Origin: Limoniibacter endophyticus | GTDB taxonomy: Bacteria; Pseudomonadota; Alphaproteobacteria; Rhizobiales; Rhizobiaceae | Assembly (NCBI RefSeq): GCF_014652835.1 | Contig: NZ_BMZO01000004.1 | Location: forward strand, 124,001-188,000 | Reading direction: 5' to 3' | Length of the DNA: 64,000 nt | Program-made: the position numbers and the translations under genes | Notes under the pieces: model-generated | Told to the model about the DNA's origin: nothing | The model's database searches: none | Seen by the model: only the letters and a program-made list of their open reading frames with translations | Part shown: in pieces, positions 53,915 through 61,864 of the stretch | Numbering within the stretch: the first letter of the stretch is position 1 | Layout: every line of letters starts with the position of its first letter

Positions 53915-54952
53915 ATGTCCAAACGCAGTTTTCAGACCAGGCTCCGCAATCTCTGCCTCCTAGCTATAATTGCTCTATGCATTCCGCTGATCGCGGGCTT
54001 TTTTGGCCGTGTACATCCAGCTTTCGATTCCCTGGCGCATTTCCGGGCCCATCTGGCCGCTCTTATCGCGCTCTGTTCGCTGCCGCTTGTCCTGGGTTCC
54101 ATGTGGCATCATGCTGCGCTGGGTCTGTCATTGGCGTTGGCAAGTTTTCTCACCCTCGTTCCCTTGCAGACCCTGCTCCAGAACCCGTCGCGGGATGCAC
54201 ATGCCAGTCTCTCGGAAAGTGGGCCGCTCTATCGCCTGCTCCAGCTCAATCTGCGTTTTGATAACCCCGATCCCACCAGGGTGCTTTCGCTGATCGGGCG
54301 TGAGAATCCGGATATCATCATCTTCCAAGAAGTTTCCGAGCAGGTCTCGATGCTCCCGGAACGCCTGAAGCATCTTTACTCTCATCAGATCAAGTGTCCC
54401 GATATCTCCGCGGTCGGTTCGGTCGCCATCCTGTCTCGTCGCCCCTTCCTCACTCAGCCCCTATGCGAAAAAAGCGGGCGGCTTGCCATCGTCACCGTCG
54501 ATCTGAACGGTCAGCCGGTGCAGGTGGCAGGCGTTCACCTTGGCTGGCCATGGCCTTTCGAGCAACCTGAGGAAGTCGCCAGCCTCGAACCGGTCTTTGC
54601 AGCACTCGCTGACGATGCGCTGGTCGCAGGCGATTTCAACGCGGCCGGCTGGAGCAACACGGTGCGCCGCATCGCGCTCGCCGGAGGTCTGACGCGCGGC
54701 AGCCATACCAGCCCCACCTGGCTGCATCATTCGCTGCCGAAAGTCCTGCGCCCGATTGTCGGCCTGCCTCTCGATCATGCGTTGAGCAAGGGAGCGGTGC
54801 AGATCGTCAATATTCGCAGCGGCGAGGATGCCGGCTCTGACCACACCCCGCTGTTGATCGACTTCGCCATTGGTCGCGAACCGTCTCTGGCGGAAGGCTC
54901 CACTGTCGTCGAGACACATGAAAAGCCCGCGACGAGTAGGGTCGCGGGCTGA
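53915..54952 (+). CDS. Endonuclease/exonuclease/phosphatase-family membrane protein
   Basis: A 345-aa protein with two to three N-terminal hydrophobic segments (residues about 10-85), then an EEP-fold hydrolase domain. Its motifs are LLQLNLRFDN, IIIFQEVSE (metal Glu), GVHLGWPWPF, ALVAGDFNAAGWS and DAGSDHTPLLIDF (catalytic Asp-His). The substrate could be a phospholipid, nucleotide or nucleic acid. The ATG at 53915 is chosen because the first membrane segment starts soon after it. Its last codons lie inside a terminator hairpin. Confidence 0.85.
   Translation: MSKRSFQTRLRNLCLLAIIALCIPLIAGFFGRVHPAFDSLAHFRAHLAALIALCSLPLVLGSMWHHAALGLSLALASFLTLVPLQTLLQNPSRDAHASLSESGPLYRLLQLNLRFDNPDPTRVLSLIGRENPDIIIFQEVSEQVSMLPERLKHLYSHQIKCPDISAVGSVAILSRRPFLTQPLCEKSGRLAIVTVDLNGQPVQVAGVHLGWPWPFEQPEEVASLEPVFAALADDALVAGDFNAAGWSNTVRRIALAGGLTRGSHTSPTWLHHSLPKVLRPIVGLPLDHALSKGAVQIVNIRSGEDAGSDHTPLLIDFAIGREPSLAEGSTVVETHEKPATSRVAG
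54924..54950 (-). terminator. Terminator of ETF-QO gene, embedded in the 3' coding end of the EEP gene
   Basis: Perfect 10-bp stem AGCCCGCGAC/GTCGCGGGCT with a 7-base loop. Read leftward it is followed by TTTTCATG. The plus strand has no T-tract. It lies 18 bp past the ETF-QO stop and encodes the last residues of the opposite-strand hydrolase. Confidence 0.8.
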
Positions 54953-54968
54953 TTTCACCCCCCGCCGA

Positions 54969-56654
54969 TCACATGTTCGGATAAACAGGTCCTTCGCCGC
55001 CCTGCGGCGGAACCCAGGTGATATTGCCGTTCGGGTCCTTGATATCGCAGGTCTTACAGTGCACGCAGTTTTGCGCGTTGATCACGAAGCGTGCTTCCTC
55101 GACCTTATGCGGCTCATCAACGGTGAGCGAATTGCCGTCGGCATCCACCCATTCATAGACCGCAGCCGGGCAGTACCGCGCCGATGGGCCGGCAAATTCA
55201 GCAAACTCCGAGCGCCGCTGCAAGTCCATGTCAGCCACCTTCAAATGTACGGGCTGATCTTCTTCGTGGTTCGTGTTTGACAGGAACACTGAAGAGAGCC
55301 GGTCGAAGGTCAGCTTGCCATCGGGTTTCGGATATTTGATCGGCTTGTATTTCGACGCAGGTTCCAGCGATTTCGCATCACTCTTGCCGTGGCTGAGCGT
55401 GCCGAAAAGCGAGAACCCGAACAACTCGTTGGTCCACATGTCGATACCGCCGAGGCTCACGCCAAACAGACCGAGCTTCGACCAGAGCGGCTTTACGTTG
55501 CGGACCTTGCGCAGGTCTCTGCCGATCGCGCTGTCGCGCCAACCGTCCTCATAAGCCGTAAGCTCGTCATTGGAGCGGCCGGCAGCCAGGGCTTCCACGA
55601 CCTGATCAGCAGCCTGAATGCCGGAGTGCACTGCATTGTGGCTGCCCTTGATGCGCGGCAAATTGACAAAGCCAGCCGCGCAGCCAAGCAGGGCTCCGCC
55701 GGGGAAAGTCAGCTTCGGCACGGATTGCCACCCGCCCTCTGTGATCGCACGTGCGCCGTAGGATACTCGTTTGGCGCCCTCGAACGTATTGCTGATCGCC
55801 GGATGCGTCTTGAAGCGCTGGAATTCCTCGAACGGTGCCAGGTAAGGGTTCTTGTAATTGAGATGCACCACGAAGCCGACGGCCACCAGATTGTCCTCGA
55901 GGTGATAAAGGAAGGAACCGCCGCCGGTCGTCATCCCGAGCGGCCAGCCGAATGAGTGCTGCACGAGACCCGGCCTGGCTTTGTCCGGCGCGACTTCCCA
56001 CAGCTCCTTCAGACCGATGCCGTACTTGCCAGGATCGCGACCTTCGTCAAGCTTGTATTTGGCGATCAGCTTCTTGGCCAGCGAGCCACGAGCGCCCTCG
56101 CCAATGAGCACATATTTGCCCATCAGCGCCATTCCAGGGGTGAATCCCGGTCCATGAGTACCGTCGCGCTCAACACCCATGTCGCCGGTCAGGACGCCGG
56201 TCACTTCGCCATTCTCGCCGAAGACCAGTTCGGTGGCAGCAAAGCCTGGATAGATTTCGACACCCAGCGCCTCTGCCTTGGCACCAAGCCAGCGGCAGAC
56301 ATTGCCGAGCGAGACAATGTAATTGCCGTGATTGTTCATCAGTTTCGGCATCAGGAAATTCGGGATACGCAGAGCACCGGACGGTCCGAGAACCAGAAAT
56401 TGATCGTCGGTCACTTCGGTCTTGAACGGATGATCCTCTTCATCCCGCCAACCCGGCAGAAGCAGGTCAATACCCGAAGGGTCAACGACCGCGCCAGAGA
56501 GAATATGTGCGCCGACTTCGGCAGATTTTTCCAGAACGACAACGGAAAGATCGGGACTCTTCTGTTTCAGACGGATCGCAGCTGAAAGGCCAGCAGGCCC
56601 CGCCCCTACGATTACAACGTCGAACTCCATGCTTTCCCGTTCGATCTCGCTCAT
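54969..56654 (-). CDS. etfD: Electron transfer flavoprotein-ubiquinone oxidoreductase
   Basis: Membrane-associated FAD and 4Fe-4S enzyme (561 aa) passing electrons from ETF to ubiquinone. FAD motif is VVIVGAGPAGLSAAIRLKQ (near residue 12). Ubiquinone-domain parts include GGGSFLYHLEDNLVAVGFVV and GCAAGFVNLPRIKGSHNA. Four cluster cysteines occur at the C-terminus in YCPAAVYEW and CVHCKTCDIKDPNGNI. The ATG at 56654 has GGGGGA 4 bases upstream. It serves acyl-CoA dehydrogenases such as the isovaleryl-CoA dehydrogenase at 45 kb. Confidence 0.95.
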   Translation of the reverse strand: MSEIERESMEFDVVIVGAGPAGLSAAIRLKQKSPDLSVVVLEKSAEVGAHILSGAVVDPSGIDLLLPGWRDEEDHPFKTEVTDDQFLVLGPSGALRIPNFLMPKLMNNHGNYIVSLGNVCRWLGAKAEALGVEIYPGFAATELVFGENGEVTGVLTGDMGVERDGTHGPGFTPGMALMGKYVLIGEGARGSLAKKLIAKYKLDEGRDPGKYGIGLKELWEVAPDKARPGLVQHSFGWPLGMTTGGGSFLYHLEDNLVAVGFVVHLNYKNPYLAPFEEFQRFKTHPAISNTFEGAKRVSYGARAITEGGWQSVPKLTFPGGALLGCAAGFVNLPRIKGSHNAVHSGIQAADQVVEALAAGRSNDELTAYEDGWRDSAIGRDLRKVRNVKPLWSKLGLFGVSLGGIDMWTNELFGFSLFGTLSHGKSDAKSLEPASKYKPIKYPKPDGKLTFDRLSSVFLSNTNHEEDQPVHLKVADMDLQRRSEFAEFAGPSARYCPAAVYEWVDADGNSLTVDEPHKVEEARFVINAQNCVHCKTCDIKDPNGNITWVPPQGGEGPVYPNM

Positions 56655-57007
56655 GCATTCCCCCATCGGCTGGCGTCAGAGACGCACTGGCTGGTTGTCA
56701 CCGCTGGGCGTTGCGCTCTTCGCGCCGCCCCTGGCTTTTTGGCATCCGGACCGCAAATCCGGGCGCATGTCTTTAAAGCCACATTTCGTTCCGAAAGCCT
56801 ATAGGCTCCGGATCATTCTTCAAAGCCGAACGCAGTTTTGCGCAAAACGGTTTCTCATAAGGTCATTCATCATCCTGGCCAAATAATTACGCTTACGTCA
56901 ACGTAATACACATTCTTCCTATCTGGTTCCACGCTTTTCACGTTGCCCCGGGGTGCGTTCTGGCAAAACTTGCGCTATTGACGAGTGGAATTTAATCGAG
57001 CGCCCGC
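56655..57007. other. Divergent intergenic region ETF-QO / uracil-DNA glycosylase
   Basis: Contains promoters for both divergent genes and the palindrome at 56893-56906. No protein gene is evident; a basic reading frame starting near 56629 overlaps the ETF-QO start and lacks support. Confidence 0.4.
56893..56906. promoter_or_regulatory. Candidate LiuR-like operator TTACGT-CA-ACGTAA
   Basis: Perfect 6-bp inverted repeat with a 2-base spacer, about 240 bp upstream of ETF-QO and 100 bp upstream of the glycosylase. The half-sites resemble those reported for LiuR, the MerR-type regulator of branched-chain amino-acid and acyl-CoA catabolism, whose regulon often includes ETF genes. This is a match to a remembered consensus only. 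Confidence 0.45.
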
Positions 57008-57853
57008 GTGACACAGCCTCTGGACCGATACGAGTTTGAAAGCATCCTTCGCTTCTACGCCGAATCTGGCGCGGACGAAGCACTGCTGGACGATGCGCCG
57101 GATCGTTTCGCGGAAGCGGCAGCGGCCTTGAAGCAGCGTATCCGTCCTGCGCCAGCAGCGTCATCTGCCGCCCAGTCGCCTTCTCCGGTTGCACAGGCCC
57201 GGCCCCAACCGATACGGGCAAATGCAGGAAGCGCCAGTCTCCCTGACGAAACGCAGGTTCTCAAAGCGCGAGAAGGCGCTGCAAGTGCGCCCACGCTCGA
57301 TGCGCTGAAGGCTCTGCTGGCCGATTTTGATGGTTGCAATCTCAGGACGACTGCGAAAAACCTCGTCTTTGCCGACGGCATCCCCGGGGCTGATCTAATG
57401 TTGATCGGTGAAGCTCCGGGACGCGACGAGGACCTTGAAGGCTTACCTTTTGTCGGCCGATCGGGTCGCCTGCTCGATCGTATCCTTGCTGCCATCGGGA
57501 TCGATCGTCAGAGCGCCTATATCGCCAATGTCATTCCATGGCGCCCACCGGGCAACCGCACGCCCACGCCACAGGAAACGGAAATCTGCCGCCCGTTCAT
57601 CGAACGTCAGATAGAACTTGCAAATCCAAAACTCATTGTAACGCTCGGTGGACCGGCCTCGAAGGTCATCGCAGGCGCCAGTGACGGTATTATTCGCCTG
57701 CGCGGCAACTGGCAGGTACATCGCACTGCGTCCGGACTCGAAATTCCCGTCATGCCGACGCTCCACCCGGCCTATCTCCTGCGTAATCCGGCGCACAAGA
57801 AGCTCGCATGGCGTGACTTTCTCGCCATCAAGGCAAGGTTGCGCGCACTATAG
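57008..57853 (+). CDS. Uracil-DNA glycosylase, family 4-like
   Basis: A 281-aa glycosylase. The conserved core begins near residue 95: LMLIGEAPGRDEDLEGLPFVGRSG (active-site GEAPG at 134-138), IANVIPWRPPGNRTPTP, IVTLGGPASKVI and the C-terminal PTLHPAYLLRNP. A poorly conserved Ala/Pro-rich N-terminus precedes it. Only two cysteines occur in the whole protein (C110 and one in EICRPF), so the usual family-4 iron-sulfur cluster probably cannot form. Confidence 0.88.
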   Translation: MTQPLDRYEFESILRFYAESGADEALLDDAPDRFAEAAAALKQRIRPAPAASSAAQSPSPVAQARPQPIRANAGSASLPDETQVLKAREGAASAPTLDALKALLADFDGCNLRTTAKNLVFADGIPGADLMLIGEAPGRDEDLEGLPFVGRSGRLLDRILAAIGIDRQSAYIANVIPWRPPGNRTPTPQETEICRPFIERQIELANPKLIVTLGGPASKVIAGASDGIIRLRGNWQVHRTASGLEIPVMPTLHPAYLLRNPAHKKLAWRDFLAIKARLRAL

Positions 57854-57886
57854 CAGTTCTGCAACCGGGCGGGCCGATGAAGAGCG

Positions 57887-58840
57887 CTAACCGGCAGTCG
57901 ATTGCTGCGCTGCTCGCTTGCGCAGCTGATGCTCGCGGAAAATGATGAAAAGCCCGGCCGCGATCACCACAAACCCGCCTACAAGAGTATGCATCGTGGG
58001 GATGTCACCGAAGGCGAAATAGCCAATGACGATCGCAAAGATCATCGACGTATATTCAAACGGTGCTACCGTCGAGGCTTCCGCGTAGCGATAGGCTTCT
58101 GTCATCAAAAGCTGCGCCACGCCGCCAAGTATTCCACAGCCAATCAATGCGATGGCCTGAAATGTCGTCAGACTGGTCCAGCCAAAAGGTATCGTCAAAA
58201 GGCCAAATACGGTCGTGGTGATGGAAAACCAGATGACGATCGAGGCGCTGCTTTCGCTTCGCACGAGGTCGCGCACCATGAGAAGCGCGACCGCCGTCAA
58301 GGCTGCACCGATGAGCGCAACGATAACGCCAAGCGATTGCTTCATCTCTATTGCCTCACCACTGGTGAACAGTGTCAGCTTCGGCCATGAGATGATAACC
58401 ACGCCGATCAGACCGATGACGACTGCGCTCCAGCGATAGATGCGTATGTTCTCTCGCAGGAAAACAGCGGAGAAAACAACGATCAGCAGCGGCTGCGCGT
58501 AGCCAAGCGTCACCGCCTCCGGCAAAGGCAACAGAATCAGCGCGTAAAAGGCACAAAACATCGAGGCGACGCCTGCCAACCCCCGGATGACATGCCCGAA
58601 CGGTCGCGCCGTGCGAAATGCGCCCGCCATCTGGCCAGTCATTTGCAAATAAGCGACGATCAGGACGAAGGCGAAGATCGAGCGGAAGAACACCACCTGT
58701 CCCAGCGCCACCTCGCCCGCAGCCTTGATAAGGCTCGACATCGAAACGAAGCAGATTACCGCCAGCACCTTGAGACCAATCGCAGTCATCGGCCTGTTGC
58801 GGTCCACTGGGCGCACATTTGGCGCAGCTTGCGATGTCAT
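57887..58840 (-). CDS. EamA/DMT-family transporter
   Basis: A 317-aa inner-membrane protein with ten predicted hydrophobic segments in two EamA halves. Typical stretches are ALGQVVFFRSIFAFVLIV, LPLPEAVTLGYAQPLLIVVFSAVFL and the second half GGVAQLLMTEAYRYAEASTVAPFEY. The ATG at 58840 is selected because the first helix starts about 20 residues later. Substrate is unknown. Confidence 0.88.
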   Translation of the reverse strand: MTSQAAPNVRPVDRNRPMTAIGLKVLAVICFVSMSSLIKAAGEVALGQVVFFRSIFAFVLIVAYLQMTGQMAGAFRTARPFGHVIRGLAGVASMFCAFYALILLPLPEAVTLGYAQPLLIVVFSAVFLRENIRIYRWSAVVIGLIGVVIISWPKLTLFTSGEAIEMKQSLGVIVALIGAALTAVALLMVRDLVRSESSASIVIWFSITTTVFGLLTIPFGWTSLTTFQAIALIGCGILGGVAQLLMTEAYRYAEASTVAPFEYTSMIFAIVIGYFAFGDIPTMHTLVGGFVVIAAGLFIIFREHQLRKRAAQQSTAG

Positions 58841-59043
58841 GGAGAAGTCTCTGCTGTCGACGGTACTGGTGATCCTAGTCAAAACCATCTTTGCTGGACT
58901 AACGCAAGACAATCTCCTGGCAATACTTTGTACCACCTCGCAAATCCCCTTTCGAATATCGGTCGATAAGCGTCCCGAACCGTAGGCAGGCCCGCAGGTT
59001 TGCTCTAAGCTTCCTCTGGATCTAGGGCATTCAAGAGGCTTTC

Positions 59044-61683
59044 ATGCGTACAGAGACTGGCACCGTCTTCCGTCTTCAGGATTATCGTCCGAGCGATTTT
59101 CTTATCCCTGAAACCCGTCTCATTTTCCGGCTCGATCCACGCGAGACACTTGTCACAGCAACGCTGAGCCTCGAGCGCCGCGATCCGGCCGCCGACGTTA
59201 CCGCTCTCAAATTGGCCGGCGACGGCCTCGTGCTCAAAAGCATTTCCATCGATGGAAAAGCCCTGGCAGCCGATGCCTATGAAGCGACCGCCGACTGCCT
59301 GATCATCAAGCAACTGCCCTCCTCCTCCTCCTTCTCCCTGACGATAGAAACGGAAATCGATCCTGAGGAGAACAAGGCACTGATGGGCCTCTATCGCTCC
59401 AGTGGCAATTATTGCACCCAATGCGAAGCGGAAGGCTTCCGCCGCATCACCTATTTCTATGATCGCCCGGACGTTCTCTCCATCTACTCCGTGCGCATCG
59501 AAGCGGATCGTGCGAACTGCCCGGTCCTGCTTTCCAACGGCAACCCGGGCGCAAGCGGAGATCTTGGCGATGGTCGTCATTTCGCGGAGTGGCACGATCC
59601 GCACCCGAAACCCAGCTATCTCTTCGCCCTGGTAGCCGGCGATCTGGGCGTCATCCGCGACCATTTCACAACCGCCAGCGGCAAACCGGTCGATCTCGCA
59701 ATCTATGTCGAACACGGCAAGGAAGAGCGTGCCCTCTATGCCATGGACGCGCTCAAGCGTTCGATGAAATGGGACGAGGATGTCTTCGGCTGCGAATATG
59801 ATCTCGACGTTTTCAACATCGTGGCCGTGTCGGATTTCAACATGGGCGCGATGGAAAACAAAGGGCTCAATGTCTTCAATGACAAATATGTCCTAGCCGA
59901 CGAGAAGACCGCGACGGACGTCGATTACGCGTTGATCGAGGCCATTATCGGTCATGAATATTTTCATAATTGGACTGGCAACAGAATCACTTGCCGCGAC
60001 TGGTTCCAGCTCTGCCTCAAGGAAGGGCTTACCGTTTTCCGCGACCACGAGTTTTCCGCCGATCAACGCTCGCGCGCGGTCAAGCGCATTGCGGAAGTGC
60101 GTACGCTGCGCACGCACCAGTTCCCTGAGGATCAGGGGCCACTCTCTCACCCGGTCCGGCCGGACGTCTATAAAGAGATCAATAATTTCTACACGACGAC
60201 GATCTATGAGAAGGGATCGGAGGTCGTGCGCATGATCCGCACCCTGCTTGGCGAGCAAGCATTCCGCGCTGGCATGGACCTCTACCTGAAGCGACACGAC
60301 GGCGATGCTGCGACGATAGAGGATTTCGTCAAGTCTTTCGAGGATGCAGCAAAGCTCGACCTTTCGCAATTCTCGCTCTGGTATCATCAGAATGGCACGC
60401 CCAAGGTCACGCTTTCGACAGCATATGACCAAACGGCTGGCACCTTCACCCTTCATCTAAAACAGAGTGCGATCGGCGGCCCCGCCTTGAACACGCGTAA
60501 GCCGCTGCTCATCCCGCTTGTCTTCGGTCTGCTGGGACGTGACGGGAGTGAGCTCGCATACACCGCCCCACAGGGGGTGGACGGCTCGGTAATTCGCTTT
60601 GATGCGATGGAGAAAAGCTTCGTCTTCGAAGGCTTGAAGGAAAAGCCGATACTCTCCATCAATCGCGGTTTCTCCGCGCCGATTGTGCTGAAAGACGATT
60701 TCGACGTCGCCCACCGCCTCTTTCTGGCCGCCCATGACAGCGACGCATTCAACCGCTGGGAAGCCATCAACGCCTTGCTGATGGACGCCTTGAAAAATGC
60801 CGTTGGTCAGGAAAAGACAGGCGCTGCGCTAGATTTTCCGCCGCAGATTCTTAGCCTTATGGGTAAGATCGCAGAAAATGATTCACTTGAACCCGCCTTC
60901 CGCGCCCTCGCCCTGACCCCACCTTCCGAGGCTGACCTTGCCCGCGAAATCGGTGAAAATATCGATCCGGATGCCATCTATGCAGCCCGCATCGCCTTGC
61001 AGGCTTCCATCGGCAAGGCCAATGCTGCGGCGTTCGAAAAAATATATGCGGCCAATGCGATCAACGGCCCCTTTGCGCCTGATGCCGAGCAATCGGGCAA
61101 GCGCTCGCTGCGCAATGTGCTGCTCGATTATCTGAGCTTGGCCGACGGCGGGCCGGGGCGTGCGCATCAATCGGCTATGCAATCCGGAAACATGACAGAC
61201 CGCATCGCCGCTCTCTCCGTTCTGGCGCACCGCTTCCCAGATGCGGACGAGACCCGGACGGAGCTTTCGCGCTTCGAGCACGACTTCCGCAGCGATCCTC
61301 TGGTCCTCGACAAGTGGATGCAGATCCAGGCGACCATACCGGGTGAGCAGACGGTTGCACGTGTTCGCGCATTGATGAACCATCCGGCCTTTTCCATGCT
61401 CAACCCGAACCGCGTGCGCGCTCTGATCGGGGCCTTCTCTTCCGCCAATCAGACCGCGTTTCATTCAGCGGACGGATCCGGTTACACACTCTTTGCCGAG
61501 GTTGTCACCAAAGCCGACGAGCGTAATCCGCAGCTTGCCGCGCGTCTGGCCATTGCTCTTCGTTCCTGGCGTTCACTCGAACCGGTGCGTCGCGAAAAAG
61601 CGCGCGAAACGCTTGCCGTGATGGCAGCGCGCGAAGGCTGCTCCATCGATCTCTCGGACATTCTGGAGCGAACACTCGCATAG
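59044..61683 (+). CDS. pepN: Aminopeptidase N (M1 family)
   Basis: Zinc metallopeptidase that removes N-terminal residues from peptides (879 aa, usual PepN length). GAMENKGLNVFND is the exopeptidase motif. The zinc site is HEYFHNWTGNRITCRDWFQL with the third ligand Glu 18 residues on (LKEGLTVF). The N-terminal beta domain and the C-terminal helical DUF3458 region (SLWYHQNGTPKVTLS onward) are both complete. Confidence 0.96.
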   Translation: MRTETGTVFRLQDYRPSDFLIPETRLIFRLDPRETLVTATLSLERRDPAADVTALKLAGDGLVLKSISIDGKALAADAYEATADCLIIKQLPSSSSFSLTIETEIDPEENKALMGLYRSSGNYCTQCEAEGFRRITYFYDRPDVLSIYSVRIEADRANCPVLLSNGNPGASGDLGDGRHFAEWHDPHPKPSYLFALVAGDLGVIRDHFTTASGKPVDLAIYVEHGKEERALYAMDALKRSMKWDEDVFGCEYDLDVFNIVAVSDFNMGAMENKGLNVFNDKYVLADEKTATDVDYALIEAIIGHEYFHNWTGNRITCRDWFQLCLKEGLTVFRDHEFSADQRSRAVKRIAEVRTLRTHQFPEDQGPLSHPVRPDVYKEINNFYTTTIYEKGSEVVRMIRTLLGEQAFRAGMDLYLKRHDGDAATIEDFVKSFEDAAKLDLSQFSLWYHQNGTPKVTLSTAYDQTAGTFTLHLKQSAIGGPALNTRKPLLIPLVFGLLGRDGSELAYTAPQGVDGSVIRFDAMEKSFVFEGLKEKPILSINRGFSAPIVLKDDFDVAHRLFLAAHDSDAFNRWEAINALLMDALKNAVGQEKTGAALDFPPQILSLMGKIAENDSLEPAFRALALTPPSEADLAREIGENIDPDAIYAARIALQASIGKANAAAFEKIYAANAINGPFAPDAEQSGKRSLRNVLLDYLSLADGGPGRAHQSAMQSGNMTDRIAALSVLAHRFPDADETRTELSRFEHDFRSDPLVLDKWMQIQATIPGEQTVARVRALMNHPAFSMLNPNRVRALIGAFSSANQTAFHSADGSGYTLFAEVVTKADERNPQLAARLAIALRSWRSLEPVRREKARETLAVMAAREGCSIDLSDILERTLA

Positions 61684-61864
61684 GAACAGGTTATGGAATC
61701 AGAATTGGCTCTGCGGACTCTGTTTGCCCGTAGAGTCAATCAGAAATTTACATTTCGTTAACCATAACTCTGGACAATGCGAATCACCTCTGATTCTCTA
61801 GGGACACGATTCGGGGGCAGCGGCGTTTCCCGATTGGTACTCTAAAGGCAATCTGGGGGCCTTC

